Below, in pieces: positions 23,301 through 35,889 of a DNA stretch of 64,000 nt. The position numbers were made by a program, and so were the translations under genes. Origin of the DNA: Halichondria panicea (Eukaryota; Porifera; Demospongiae; Suberitida; Halichondriidae); the NCBI RefSeq assembly GCF_963675165.1, contig NW_026986607.1:1-64000 (forward strand), given 5' to 3'. Below the pieces are notes generated by a model. The model saw only the letters and a list, made by a program, of their open reading frames with translations. It did not search any database and was not told the DNA's origin. Within the stretch, counting starts at the first letter, position 1; each line of letters opens with the position of its first letter.

Positions 23301-26300
23301 GATCACAAACGTTTTAAGGTCTTACAACCAGATCACTGTAATGCGAACATCTTGTTACCTCCACACCTATTCTAAGAACCAATTCTCAATAATTTGTCAT
23401 TCCAAATGTAGACCATTTCAAATTAATTGTTATTCAGAACAAAGACGGTGGAGTATAAGAGTGTGTGCATTTGGTGACTACTATAATACCTGTAAGAGAG
23501 CGTCCCTCTCAACTAGAGCAGCCTCTCTCTGGGAAATGATTGTTGACTCCAGTTCACTGAGTTGTCTGTCCTTGTCAGCAATCATACCATCTTTGGTGGC
23601 AGCATCAGCACGGACACTATTCAATAACTGTATAAAGTAAAAAAAGTTATTAACTTGCATGGTTAGCATAATACGAAATTGCTTGTAAAAGTGAAGTAAT
23701 AAAATTACTGACCTGTTGCTGTCTAGCAAGCTGAGTATCTTTGTCCGCTACTTCCTCATATTTTTGTGCCAGAAGTGCATTGCATCTTTCTCAGTTATTT
23801 GCTCATCTTTCCTCTCCAGTATCCTGTCCTTCTCGACCACCTCTCTCTGAGAACAGAGCACAGCATGCAGTGTCAGACCCTTGCACCCACTAGCTCACTG
23901 GACTGGACTCACTTGTAGAGCCTCTATATTCTTCTCCTTTGCCCTGAGGGTCTTCACTCGTGCAATGTCCAGCTGGAGCAGTCCTCCGTCCATCTCCCTC
24001 CCCACCTCCTCCAGAGACGAGAGGAGCTCAGCGGTGGTCGGTCTTCTCTCTGGAGTGTTGGCCAGACACTCCCTCACCAGACCAAACAGAGGGTGCTCAC
24101 ATCCACCCGCCAGACTCTTCTCAAGGAGAGCCGTGTAGGGACCTCGACGCTCAAACTCTGAGCGGGCCAGGAGGTGGTTTGGGTTGTTGGGGTCGCTGTA
24201 CGTGGGGGCAAGGAGATCTCCTGGAAACACCTGGAGTGGAAGAGCATGTCAATACTGAGTGTCATGATTGCATGTATGTACGTATGTATGAAGTGTACAT
24301 GTGTCATTTAATTGTCCAGGCCAATACAATTTGCCCAGGCGCTGAATCTCATAAATAATATGTATAGCCTCGTTCCTGGTCCAACTTTTCTGATGCCAGT
24401 GTGGCATCCAATGCAGGATCCTCCCGGACATAAATGCTCTATGCACGCATCCAATATAGGGATCCTCTGCATGGAGACACAGGCTATACAAATACTTCCT
24501 TCCGTTATACTATATGTAGTAAGTATGCATAGGACTCATACTATAGGATTGTCTGATACACGTAGGGAACAGTGGCCATGAATGTCATCTACCTCTATAA
24601 TGGTTCGCAAGTAGCAGTTGGAAACACCATAATTATAGCCTACATGTACAGAATCAGACATCCCGACCATACAACCATCATAGAGGTTGATGACAATGAT
24701 GAGAGCCTCTTCAGACTAGTGTGCAGGCCTTCTGGACCAACGTAATAGAGGGCTAAGTGCTTTACAACGAAAGACAAAGGGGATTCTCCAGATTATAGAG
24801 AGTAAATTAGTAGCGCACTATTACCCATGCAATAGGTATACCCGGCCGTACTTTTTCCCCTTCTGGCCTGGGACCGAGGCTACATCTTAAAAGGCAAAGT
24901 CAACCATTTAGGGGATCTACCCAACATATTCAATACCACAATACAGATAAGGTTACACTCCATTACCCAAAAGGAATCTACGTAAGTGCTAGATCTATGA
25001 AACCAGAGGACTGTTCAGTTCATAAAACTATACTTTTAACAGAGACTGGTAAACGATAACTTTAGCTGTTGCTCTACCTCGAATAAAGGCCGCGTGTAGA
25101 GCCAGCCAACGTTGCCAGTCCAAGCTTCTTAGTGCCTGCTTTTATACGACAAAAAGCTTGAAATCCGTTGAAAGCACTGCGGGTGCTGATGCCTCGGCGG
25201 AGGTGCCAAAGCTACATAATAGCTAGCTTTTATACACACATTGATCATGATCAACATTTTAATTTTGCTGCATGTATGCAGAATCCAGAATAACAGGGAA
25301 ACTCAAAGAGTGAATAATGATCGACGATGATTGTTGTTAAAAACGATCGATGCCAAAAGTTCAAGTTAAAATTTAATAGCTGCAAGTCAGCAGAGCCTTG
25401 CAGCTCTTTTCTCACTCTTGCAGCTACCAATAGCTAGCGTTCTAGTGCAGAGCTAACTACTAAGTAGAATAGTAACACTCGGTGAACAAGTTTTGCTATG
25501 GACTCTTCTGAAAAGGCTGCAATGGCATTCCAAGTAAGCAAAACTAGGCATAACTCGAGAACGAAGCATTATTTTGCAAATCCACGAATTAAATCCAAGA
25601 AAACATGACAAGAAACCTATAGAAACTCTTACTTGCACTTTATTGATCCTTGAGCAGCTGTAGCAGTCTACACATACACACACACCTGACTACACACACA
25701 CACACTACCGTATACCTCGCTTGCATATGCGTACCGAGACATAATAACTTGTTGTGAAAAGGCTATACATACCGTAAACGCAGTGCTATGGCAGCCAGGT
25801 GAGTATTAATAGGTATAATAACAATTACAGAGGAATCTACCAATGAGTATCAGTAACCACACACATACTTGTGTGAGTGCAAACAATTGTAGCACTCCGA
25901 AAGAGAAGACGTCCAGACTGGGTCCGTACACACTGTGGCCTCTGTCAGAGAGGGCCTCGGGCGGCATGTACACCAGTGTCCCAGGAAACCTCGTCAGAGT
26001 CCTGGCCAGTTGACCAGGCTCCAGATTCACGATACGAGAGTTACCAAAGTCTGTGATCTTGGCTCTCAGAGATACCGTCAGCAGGACGTTCCTGGCAGTG
26101 AGGTCACGATGGATCACGGACTCACGATGCAGGTGGAGCAGCCCTCGAGCCACACAGATCAGAATGTACTGGCAGACAGAGAGGGGGATGTTGGGGGTGG
26201 ACTCCAGGAGATCGTCCAGACTTGAGTCCAACCTCTCCATGACCAGGAGGGGCAGTCGAGAGCCAGTCACGAAACACAGCCCAATGAACTGGGTGATGTT

Positions 26301-26640
26301 GGGGTGACGGATGTGAGCCATGAGTCGACACTCTCGGTGGTAGTTCCCAGCTATGTTGGCCACTCCACCACGCTCGTCCGTCTCCAGGAGAACCTCGTGG
26401 ATCTTCTTGGCTGCATACACCTCACCATTGATCATCACCTGTGCATGGAGGCAGTCACACTTGAATAGCTAGCAGATACACTAGAGACAGTGCACAGAAA
26501 CAGAGCATGCAGTGACTGACCTCTTGAACAGAGCCATAGGAGCCAGTTCCTAGAACTCTCTCCTGTCCAAAGTGCTCCACATTCTCCAGCACAAACTCCC
26601 TCAAGTTAGCGTCATCTCTAAGAGAAAACATTGCAGCCAT
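20342..26640 (-). CDS. gene B: TKL-type kinase/coiled-coil/Kelch protein, one frameshifted exon
   Basis: Exons: 26640-26521, 26438-25869, 24230-23913, 23846-23713, 23627-23490, 21545-21471, 21265-20342, all phase 0. The kinase has every key motif: GTGSYGSV loop, VYAAKKI lysine, HRDLTARN, DFG, PPEA and DVFSFGV, ending RRPTTAELLSSLEEV, so it looks active and TKL-like. Then come about 120 residues of charged coiled coil (ALVERDALLQ, HKDAELVRRDAIIQQQ) and a six-blade Kelch domain. Exon 23846-23713 is 134 nt and runs into TAG; a 1-nt loss near DAM restores a coil pattern in the other frame. Because the exon is phase 0 on both sides, skipping it leaves a 714-residue protein intact. The kinase is distinct from those of genes C and D, and no Death exon precedes it. 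Start chosen at MAAMFSL. Confidence 0.75.
21755..23148. mobile_element. three-level nested repeat in gene B intron
   Basis: Outer layer: a dispersed repeat whose ends read GCGGGTGCATGCTGATACCT (left) and ACCGTATACCTCACTGCGCA (right), also seen at 25.2-25.7 and 56.9-58.3 kb. Middle layer (about 21805-22940): inverted ends around GGGCCTGGTATCGACTGC and GCAGTCAGTAGCAGGCCTC, both with a TTGCGCATGCGC-type core. Inner layer (22247-22674): inverted GTAGACTCTCG...CGAGAGTCTAC ends, resembling pogo/Tigger termini. No layer is coding. Confidence 0.6.
24362..24889. mobile_element. possible TIR element in gene B intron
   Basis: TAGCCTCGTTCCTGGTCC on the left and GGCCTGGGACCGAGGCTA on the right form an imperfect inverted pair similar to the 2222-3311 and 52775-53537 elements. 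The interior is non-coding. Confidence 0.4.
25178..25745. repeat. dispersed repeat with tRNA-free, CA-rich right end
   Basis: Starts GAAAGCACTGCGGGTGCTG and ends in a CACACA run followed by ACCGTATACCTCGCTTGC and ACCGAGACATAATA. It is the empty-site version of the inverted copy at 56868-58338, which carries two extra hAT insertions. Located in the intron between gene B exons 2 and 3. Non-coding. Confidence 0.65.
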
Positions 26641-26828
26641 TCTTTCTCTGGCTCTGCATTCTTTTGTACAGCTACAAGACACCCCCTCTTAATCTTATGT
26701 ATAAAGAATTCCAATCTCCCGTGTTGCAAAAATATTGCTGAATCAGCAAACCACATGCTTTTGAAATTAGTCTGACACTTTTGAAGGATGGAAGAAGTTG
26801 GTCAAACTATTGCCTGTATTTGGTGGAA

Positions 26829-26888
26829 GCCTTGTCAAGTCCTATTGTGGGCCACAGTGACATAGCCAGGACTATGGAGAGAGACCAT
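26829..26888 (+). pseudogene. + strand Death-exon fragment, copy 2
   Basis: Encodes ALSSPIVGHSDIARTMERDH followed by C and a stop, matching the end of the Death domains of genes A, C and D on the opposite strand. It lies 190 bp from the gene B start, head-to-head with it. Confidence 0.6.
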
Positions 26889-27343
26889 TGCTGAGGAGAG
26901 CGAGTTCCTGGCCAATCAGATGAGCCTGTATGACAAAGCTGCTTGTAAAGATGCAGCTAGAGTCTGATGACACACTGGATGATGAGTGAGTGGTAGTGGT
27001 GTTAGCCTAACAGGTTCTATCCAGAACACCTCAGCTCCCTCGACCAAAACACTTCAGCAAAAATGTGTTTGATTGTTATGACGTTGAAGAGTGCGTGAGT
27101 ACAAGCACTGTCATGGCCTCGAAACAAAACATGGCGAGAAGCACAGCGCAGCTTGCATCACTTGTTATATAGTGCAGTAAAGTAGTGCAGTAAAATACAT
27201 GATAAATTGTCTCGTTGTCTGTACGCTTATTCTAGATCGACTGATTGATTGTCTTCTGTACTATTGTTTAATTTTTCACCCCTGACCTTTGCCCCCAGTA
27301 GTGCGGCCATTTTCAGCCTGACCAAGTGTTGAGAGATGGAGAA

Positions 27344-28029
27344 GAGCTTTGTTGAGGAGACAAGAAGAGGCACTGAGAATGGAGGTACAGGTACAGAGTA
27401 CATTAGCTGGAAAATGCATTTGTGTGTCAGCTATAATGGAGCACATGATGTGTGTTTCCCTGTAATGTATTTGCATTGTACAATCATGTACGACCCCCCC
27501 CCCACACACACACACACACATACACACCTTTAGGCCTACTATGCTGCTAAGAGAGGGGCCTCACGTAAACTGGCCACTCAGACGCTAACAGACCTCAGCA
27601 GTATGGAAAAGGGTCTGTCATCAGAGACTAAAAGCTCTCCTGACACCCAGCCCTTACATGCAGCCCACCTCCAGTCTGGTGAGCAGCCTATAAGCAGTGA
27701 GGGACAGTCTGAAGACATGGCTCCATGGACAGGGGCTACTGAGGAACCTTCATCAAGAACAAGGTACGTGTGTATAATGTGTAGTTATGCAGTGCAATGA
27801 GTCGACTGTGTACTATTGAATGTAAAGTAGTACAGAGAATGGTAACCTAGCATGCTTACTTACATAGTAGGCCTGAAGTCAGTATGACTATGACCATGTG
27901 TGACTCTTTAACCCCTCAGTTCCCGAGCCCCACCCCTCACTGTCTGACTCGGAAGAGGAGATAGACTTTGGATTCTGGGAGAAGGTACCCTCGGACAAGA
28001 CCACAACCAAGGACCTGAACTTGTTATGA
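27344..28029 (+). pseudogene. 3' end fragment of convergent + strand gene, copy C
   Basis: Exon a region (ending in RRQEEALRME before GTACAG at about 27387) lies in a frame closed upstream. Exon b (27534 to about 27763) is intact and reads AYYAAKRGASRKLATQTLTD onward. The last exon (from about 27920) encodes LSDSEEEIDFGFWEK with an internal deletion. The DEEDFDKFLESV exon of copy B is missing, so exon b to last exon is out of frame. It converges on gene C. Confidence 0.6.
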
Positions 28030-28343
28030 GACTGTCACATATTTTGTCTGTTTTTGTGGTCTATTCTGACAATATTTATGTTCATACCGGACCATTGTTT
28101 ATGTTTAAACTATAACTATATTTTACAATCCAATCAAACATTATGTCATAATTAATGTTTTTTACATGATTTAATATTATTTACAATCCCTATATACCAA
28201 CAATGATATTAATAATTATTCTGTGCAAGATAGTTAGAGCCTTTCTCTTGACATGTATAAAAAAAACATCAGGATTATTAATTGTCGCAATTCATGACAA
28301 TTAAAGTGAAACCAAAAGAAATGAAACAATTAGAGAATAGTGG

Positions 28344-31300
28344 CTAAGCACTTATACAGAATAAGTCCACAGTTTGAGTGTAATCAAATAGTTGTGTCTG
28401 TCCTCCGGCTACAATGACCTCTCCACTAGGAAGTACTGAGCATGTGGAGTAGTATCGTACAGTAGGCAGGTCTCCCACTGTCACCCACCTCCTGGTGTCA
28501 GGCTGGTAGAGGTGGATCGATGACCTTAAGTTGTCTCTGTCGTCCAGTCCACCAACGGCTAATAGTGACCTCCCAATACTGAGAGGAGCTGACAACTTGA
28601 GTGGTACTTCCCGTAAGGTCTGCCAGAGAGTGGGTGTGTCCAGGTTGGAAAGGGCCTTTGAAATGAGTTGATTAAGGTCGACGTGGTGCACTGTATTGGT
28701 TGCCCCCCCAGTGTGATCCCACCCTCCCATTAGGTAGAGGGTGTTTCCTATGAGAGTTGATTTCAGTTCTGATCGTTTGTTAGGTAGTGACTGAGCAATG
28801 TACCATCTTCTTGATGCCACGTCCAACACTTCCACAGAGGAGGTACGTCTTTTATCATCAAACCCACCAGCTACAATGATGTGGTTGTTGAAGGAGACAG
28901 CCGTTGAGGAATCACAAGCAATGTTCATTGGTGGGTACGGGTGAGTCCATTCCTTTGACTCAAAGATAGAAAGTTGATTGGTTGGTTTGTTGTTTATTGG
29001 ATCACGTCCACCCACCAGCACTAGTCGATTAGCGAGTGATGTCATAGCAAAGTACTTAAAAGTGTACTCTGGTAGTTTGGTCCATTCAAGATCTTGCTCG
29101 AGCTTCATCACTGTACACCTGTCACGATCATTGTTTGCTTCACCTCCACCAACATACACCGTGTCACCGATAACAACACTTTGTACTGTGTAGCTCATCT
29201 TGATTGACATGTCTTTTGCTCTTCTCCATTTCAGAGTGAGTGGAGGTCTCAACTCTCTGGGAGGGGGACCCTGAATAATGAATGAACGTAATTAGGATAG
29301 TGCCTACTAACAAGCGAGTGTTACTTGTATAGCAATAATTGTATGCACACTAAATCACTTTCTCTAATTAGCTTAAGAGGCGACGCCCACCAGTCCACTA
29401 GAATGTACAGTACGATTATAATGGATCAAAGCTTCTACTATAGCTCTGCAATATTATAATGGTGCATTGCGTCTCACCAATCTCTGCTGTTGAATGATGG
29501 CGTCTCTCCTGACCAGCTCAGCATCTTTGTGCTTAATCTGTTCCCTGTTTTCCTGTACAGGGGAACGTTGGTGGAACTCATAGAAGAATATAATAATTGT
29601 AGCAGTAGACAATTATGTACAGTACTACAGAACAAAATTAATCTTTACGCTAAAAAAATTATGTAACCATACTTAACAATGAAACAGCACCCTAAGGTAC
29701 AGTACTTTTGTTTGTGGCTGTAATTAAGAATCTCATTCACACACTACATGTACGCACCTTCTCGACTGGTAGAGTGTCCCTCTTTGTTGCCTCCACTGAG
29801 TCCGAGTCTCTTGTCAGTGAAACATCTAAAAGTAAGAATTAAACGTAAAAAACAAAATCGACAAATTTTTCTGAAGCGTAAAACACATAATTATCATGCA
29901 CTAGGTACCGTCAGGAGCACATTAAGAGGAGTATGCAACTCCCACACACATTCCATTCTACATCTCGGACTGAATCCATCACTAACACTTGTAGTTGTGT
30001 AAACTGTTAGCCATGAATAAAATTAAATGTGTGCTGGGAGCCAGTACAAACCACATGTGTGTGTGTGCCGATATCTCTACACCCACTTAAGATGTGGTCT
30101 GATAGTGACGTGGTATGACATGCTCCTACCGTAACCTGGTTTACACTACAACTGCTACAGTTGGATACTCCTCTTTATGTACTCCTGGTACCGTATAGCG
30201 CGAAATTTTCGAGGCACTTATATTAATTTTCATGGAATGGCCTCTAAAAGCATTTCGTTGCACAATGTTCGCGGAATGACTGCTTACCGGAAGCCACGCC
30301 TTTAAATCTTTGCACGTTATAGCAGATAATTCTAATTAAAGAAAAATTTTCGTGGACTTAATTTTTGTGTAGGATTACTAACCCACGAAATCCGCGCTAT
30401 ACAGTATCTAATAGACTCACAGATGTCCCTGGCAGATGGTCTCCTCGTCATGTCTTCTTGCAAACAGCTGTCGATAAGCTTCCTCAACCTGTGTGTGTGA
30501 GGGATCTGGGCAACATGGAATGATCGATCCTTGGCTGATTTGATCGTCTCCAACTTGCAAACAATTTGTGTCAAAATCACCCCAAAGGAAAACACATCCA
30601 GGCTATTATCGTAATTCTCCTCTTCTAATCGATATGCCTCGGGAGGTAGATACCCTCTACGGTGACCAATGGCTGTGAGGGTGGAGCTGAGCTTGGAGGG
30701 ATCGTATAGTCGCGACATACCAAAGTCGGAAATCTTTGCAACAGGCACTGGCAGTGTCAGCTTCAGCAAGACGTTATCACCACAGAGGTCACGGTGGATA
30801 ATCAGCTTGCTGTGAATGTAGGCCAGACCACAAGCCATGTCTTTGGAGAGGCTAATTTCACATTTGCTAGAGAGGGACTCTTCATCAAGGCCGGAGAAAT
30901 AGGATCTCAGATTGCAATCCATCAGCTCAACAACGAGGATTGTACCACCTGATTTGGGGTGCTTAGCAGTCAATAAAAACTGAACAACGTTTGGGTGCTG
31001 AAACGACTTGAGAAAATCACTCTCACGATCAATGGCATCGCTAGCATCTTCACTTTTGGTGGCGGGAATATTTGTCTGCATCTCCATAACAACCTGATGC
31101 AATAGTTTGATAGCACAAGGATCGCCTCTGTAGCTGCCTTTGAAGACTGCTCCAAATGCACCACTACCGAGTGGCTCGTCCAGGAAAATGGTCAAATCAT
31201 CATTGATCTTCTGGTGATTTTGGTCAACTGTAGGGTGTGGGGAGAGTGAGTGGGTGAGGCAGTGAATTAACAGTGATCATGGGATTATAGGAAAGATTGC

Positions 31301-31662
31301 TAACAAACATTATATAATATGAATTCCAGCTCAATTAATTGGTACTTATACGTACCCTCTGACTTCACATCAGTAGACTGTACATGATCTTTCTCGATGG
31401 TCCTGGCTATGTAACTGAAGCCCACAATAGGACTAGACAATGCTTTGACAACATCTTCCCAGCGGCTCTCCCCATTTTTCAGCCATTCTTTCAAACCCTC
31501 ACGATAGCAGTCATCAGGATCATCTCGCCATTTCGTACCTATGCTGTCGATAGTATCCGAGGATACGTCAAGAACAAGCAAGAAGTTTCGCCACTTCACT
31601 CGAGCATCGAACGTGACTAAGTACACTTTCTTAAGATCTTCTATTGTGAGATAGTCAGACAT
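28344..31662 (-). CDS. gene C: Death/kinase/coil/Kelch protein (727 aa)
   Basis: Exons 31662-31356 (Death domain, MSDYLTIEDLKK...WEDVVKAL), 31227-30421 (kinase), 29825-29758 (linker), 29552-29478 (25-residue coil), 29270-28344 (Kelch). The lengths sum to 2184 nt, 728 codons with stop, in one frame. Kinase motifs: GSGAFGAV loop, CAIKLL, HRDLCGDN, SDFGMSR, PPEAY, DVFSFGV; all catalytic residues are kept. Death plus a TKL-like kinase recalls RIP/IRAK-type signalling kinases, but the C-terminal Kelch propeller is unlike them. Kinase and Death exons are nearly identical to the last Death and kinase of gene D, while the Kelch exon is more diverged from it. Start: ATG replaces the GTG that codes for an internal Val in gene D. 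If the kinase donor is skipped, the frame runs on into a MITE and adds about 20 residues before a stop. Confidence 0.8.
30188..30406. mobile_element. MITE beside kinase exon donor, gene C
   Basis: Inverted ends TACCGTATAGCGCG and CGCGCTATACAGTA with internal AAATTTTCG/CGAAAATTTT motifs. It ends 15 bp from the kinase exon donor. The same insertion, at the same place, is in gene D (38124-38341), so it predates the C/D duplication. Confidence 0.75.
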
Positions 31663-31889
31663 CTTTTCTGTATAGTGCTAGTGTGGAATACGAAAAAGCA
31701 ATGAATGTATAGCAAAAAGCAATTATCTAGCACATCCATATGCATACACAGTTAATTGTCTGCCCTCACTGATAATATCCCAGAGGCTACAGCATTCTGA
31801 TCACAGCATGATAATACACAGTGCTAGTGCAGTGAGGTTGGTTAGCGGAGAACAACACCAGAGCAACTTTACGAGACACGCCCTCTTTC

Positions 31890-32259
31890 TTTGACTACTG
31901 TGCACATTGCGCATGCGCATAGCCTGTCATTGGCAAATTAATGGTGGGTTACAATTATTTTGACACCTGGAAAATACAACACACAAGGTAAAATAAGTGT
32001 GTCTAGCTATTTGGTGTTCTTTTATGGACAGAGTTCACCGACTGATGTAACAAGTTGTGAGGAGTTGAACTCGGAAAACACCAGACAAGAGTAGCAGAGA
32101 GCATCTTGTGCAGGCAGGGACGATACCAAAGCACCTGTGCATGCATGGGGAGTGACGGTTAATAATGACACTATGGACGTACCATATAATAATAGTTGAG
32201 GGTCTAAACATTAATTTTGTGAATTGCATGCAAGGAGAGTGACGGTTAATATTATAGTG
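31890..32259. repeat. duplicated intergenic segment (pair of 10783-11155)
   Basis: Same orientation and nearly the same sequence as 10783-11155, with a few small indels. It sits 230 bp upstream of gene C. Confidence 0.75.
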
Positions 32260-34819
32260 TACTAGCCTAGGTACGTGTATATAGTTGGAATATGGACATA
32301 GTATGTAAAAAAATCGTGAATTGACAATTTTGTGGATTAGTCACAGAGAGCGGAATGTTTTGACACCTGTGTATAATTGTGATGGCTTATTCCAGTTCAT
32401 GTATAGCTACCTACATGTACGTACGGTAATAAGGTAATGGGGTAACGGGTGAACCCTGACCTCTCTGACATTTTTTCACCATTACATGAAGCTATTGTGA
32501 ATATGTTTTAATTGCTCTTAACAATAGAAGGTCCTTCAATTGAGTGACATTTTAACGGTGCAAACTGATCATTTTGACCCAACCAAAAACTACAGACATG
32601 CTTCAAATGAGATTACCGTATTCTCTTGAACGTACGTACTCTACCTACGTAACATAATATAGCAGCTCTTAGGAATCTTCCTACACTGCAAACCCCACCC
32701 ACCTGCTCCAGTGCTTGTTGTACACCAGCTGGTCTCCTCCGAGGGATGGACTGGGCAGGGGAAGGGGCGGAGTCTCGGGGGAGCACCAGTCAACAAGGCA
32801 TACACAGCTCTTCCATTGTGTGGTGGACTATGAACTCTGGGAGGGACTCTGTGGAGAGTGTGTGGGCAGGGGGATAAGACTGGAGGAATGGAGATATGAT
32901 TAAACCCCTTGGAAGCACACACACATTGTATTGCCATACTACAAGAATACACACTGTACATTAAGATACTGTACTGCTACTGTAACAATGTGCCTGGGTA
33001 CAGAGTTCAAATTTTACAATTGAGAAAACATTTGACACTTTGCAATCTAAATTTTGCAATAAGGAAAGTTTGTGCTATTATCATACAAGTACTGGTATGC
33101 AATCTTATTTTAGTGATGTCATAAAGCACTCACAAAGTTCGACACTGTTTGACACTTTCAAAAAATTGCAGTAGTAATACGATAGTTTAAGTTACCTTAA
33201 GGTGACATATTTTCGCGTGTATTAATTTCTGCTATTTCTGCGAATGAGAGTAAAATCGCAAAAATTAGTACTTGCAAATAATTGGCCGCCCTCTTGTTTA
33301 ATGTATCCAGATCGACATTTCGCAAAAAATTATACCGCAAAATGTACAAAACTGTAAAAACGCAAACAAATCTACCTGTGAAAATATGTCACCTTAAGGT
33401 AGTAGACACAAAGTGTGATGACTTCTTAAAGAGAATCTAGCTCTAAAAGGTAGACTAAGCAACGCAGCCACTATCACTAAACAAATAAATTACAAGAAGG
33501 AATATATAGCTCTTACTATGAAGTCGTGGGAGGTCAAGGCCCGTGGTGTGTCTAAAAGTATACTAAAGTAGTTTGAAGGACTATACTGCAAACGTTTATG
33601 AACAGTACAGCTTATCCATAGCATGAAACCATCCTATATAGCACTTAGATACATAATAACCAAGTCAAGCAATGTCCTTTGCTGTTTCGGCTTCACAGCA
33701 GGGAAAGACCTGGAGTATTTCAAGCTAAACTCAACAAAAAGTAAAAACAGAGTAAAGACAAGGGACTTAGAGCTTGTCAGTGGTGTACTTCTCTATAGAG
33801 TACCTCCCAGCTTCTGAGTGATCAATAGTGGATAGGAGAGCTAGAAACAGTTGAAATACAACCAAGTACGGTAAAAACTAAAATATTCACGAGCACGAAA
33901 TCATAACGCGAAGTGTTTCACCCGTTGACACAGGGAGGCCTGGTCGTTTCCAATCCCCTTCCTTTTCAATCTATGTTTTGATGCTAAAACTAAACACACT
34001 ATATAAACCTAGAACTCTCTGAACGCATTTTTTTACACTGGAAATTGGTCAGTTAAGTTATCGTATGGGTCTTCAAGGTTTCTGCTGACACAGCACATAC
34101 GTATACATGCATGCATACTGTGCAAGTCTTGATTAAAATCAGATCCACTAGCTAAACAAACACGTACCACATTCCATAGAGCTACATCTTTTCCTTAAAG
34201 CAGCTCTTGACAGAGTCCACAAATGTTATAGTTTAGAGCAGCACACTCACATTGCCACACCCCCATTGGCACACCCCCTTGTCCAGTTCCGTGTTCTCGT
34301 CTCGTACCGTCCAGTGTCACCTGTTGGATCATCCAATCAGCCAAGGATCTATCATTCCATGTTGCCCAGATCCCTCACACACATACACACAGGTTGAGGA
34401 AGCGTATCGATAGTTGTTTGCAGAAGATCTGTTAGTGTGTGATAATTATAATATAATTATGCCATCAATGAAACTCACAAGCAATTAATGTGTCTCTACA
34501 GTATCAATGTCTAGTCTGTGTATCTACAGTACACAGTGGTGTCTGTACTCACTGATAATATTCCAGAGACTACAGCATCTTTATTCTCATCACAGCTAGG
34601 AGTAGATACACAAGTAAGAGAACATGAGATTGAGATCCTTTTGCAGCTAGCTACAAGACACACCCTTTTCCTTGTCACATGCGCAATAACATTGCTGATT
34701 CAGCAAACATGCACATTTTTAGAGACAGAACAGGAGTTGACAGTTGAAGCATAATTAATAATCTATGATGGAACAAGCTAGTGCAGTGGCCAAACATTTC
34801 ACTGTCTGGATTTGTAGGA
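32260..34819. other. gene-poor spacer between genes C and D tail
   Basis: No supported gene. It holds one clear MITE (33193-33401), GC-richer sequence near 32690-32870 without a credible exon pair, and microsatellite-like ACACAC tracts. Sequence from about 34500 onward resembles the DNA upstream of genes A and B. Confidence 0.35.
33193..33401. mobile_element. MITE with TACCTTAAGGTGACATATTT termini
   Basis: 209 bp with inverted ends TACCTTAAGGTGACATATTT and AAATATGTCACCTTAAGGTA, and many CGCAAA/TTTGCG motifs inside. Non-coding. Confidence 0.8.
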
Positions 34820-34880
34820 AGCTTTGTCCAGTCCTATTGTGGGCCACAGTGACATAGCCAGGACCATGGAGAGAGACCAT
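34820..34880 (+). pseudogene. + strand Death-exon fragment, copy 3
   Basis: Encodes ALSSPIVGHSDIARTMERDH, a third copy of the opposite-strand Death fragment, about 300 bp upstream of tail copy D. Confidence 0.55.
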
Positions 34881-35181
34881 GTACAGTCTACTGGTGCAAG
34901 CACTGAGGAAGCCAACGTCGTATAGGTATGAGAAGGGAGGCAACTCAATGAGTGACTCTAGACTGCATAGGAAGATGACAATTCTGAGCCTGTGTTAGTG
35001 TACAGTGTGTTGTACAGTACATTATAGCATGAGATGAGTTGGAAAATACATTAAATTTTGTCATCATACAGCGTGAGCTATAGCTCGTGATGTGTGTTTC
35101 CCTGTAATGTATTTGAAGGTGTGCAATGTACAATCATGTACGACCCCACCCCCACACACACACACACACACACACCTCTAG

Positions 35182-35889
35182 GCCTACTATGCTGCTAAAA
35201 GAGGAGCCTCACGTAAACTGGCCACTCAGACGCTAACAGACCTCAGCAGTATGGAAAAGGGTCTGTCATCAGAGACTAAAAACTCCCCTGACACCCAGCC
35301 CTTACATGCAGCCCACCTCCAGTCTGGTGAGCAGCCTATAAGCAGTGAGGGACAGTCTGAAGACATGGGTCCATGGACAGGGGCTACTGAGGAACCTTCA
35401 TCAAGAACAAGGTACGTGTGTATAATGTGTAGTTATGCAGTGCAATGAGTCCACTGTGTACTATTGAATGTACAGTACAGAGAATGGGAACCTAGCATGC
35501 TTACTAGTCTGTATGTACATGCACTTGTATACAAGGTATGCTTCAATCTATGCAGTTTAGGTGTGTACAGGGAAACGTCTGTCAATTGAGAACACTGGCT
35601 CACAATATTTGTACATGACATTGTACAGTACGTGTACCAGACCCTTCATCACACTACCAGTTTGAATGTGTCCATGTCAATTGGCTTTCAATTTTCTCAC
35701 CCTTACTTCCTAAGCCCTCAAACTTCCACCGAGTATGACTATGACCATGTGACTCTTTAACCCCTCAGTTCCTGAGCCCCACCTCTTACTGTCTGACTCG
35801 GAAGAGGAGATAGACTTTGGATTCTGGGAGAAGGCGTCCACCCTACCCTCGGACAAGACCCCAACCATGCAAGGACCTGAACTTGTTAT
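35182..35889 (+). pseudogene. 3' end fragment of convergent + strand gene, copy D
   Basis: Exon b (35182 to about 35411, after CTCTAG, before GTACGT) is intact; the last exon (from about 35769) encodes LSDSEEEIDFGFWEKAS. Exon a is not recognisable, and the DEEDFDKFLESV exon is deleted at a point just after CCAGTTTGAATGTGTCCATGT, where copy B continues into that exon's intron. Out of frame as joined. It converges on gene D with about 190 bp between them. Confidence 0.6.

Noticed and set aside
23895..24358. + strand frames opposite the gene B kinase exon
   Set aside because: Shadows of the real minus-strand kinase C-lobe, whose RRPTTAELL motif and donor are clear.
25935..26331. Overlapping + strand frames opposite the gene B kinase core
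   Set aside because: Shadows; the minus strand carries HRD, DFG and PPEA.
32641..32961. GC-richer 106-aa frame as an exon
   Set aside because: No domain, and its content is mostly Pro/His/Ser without consistent splice sites.
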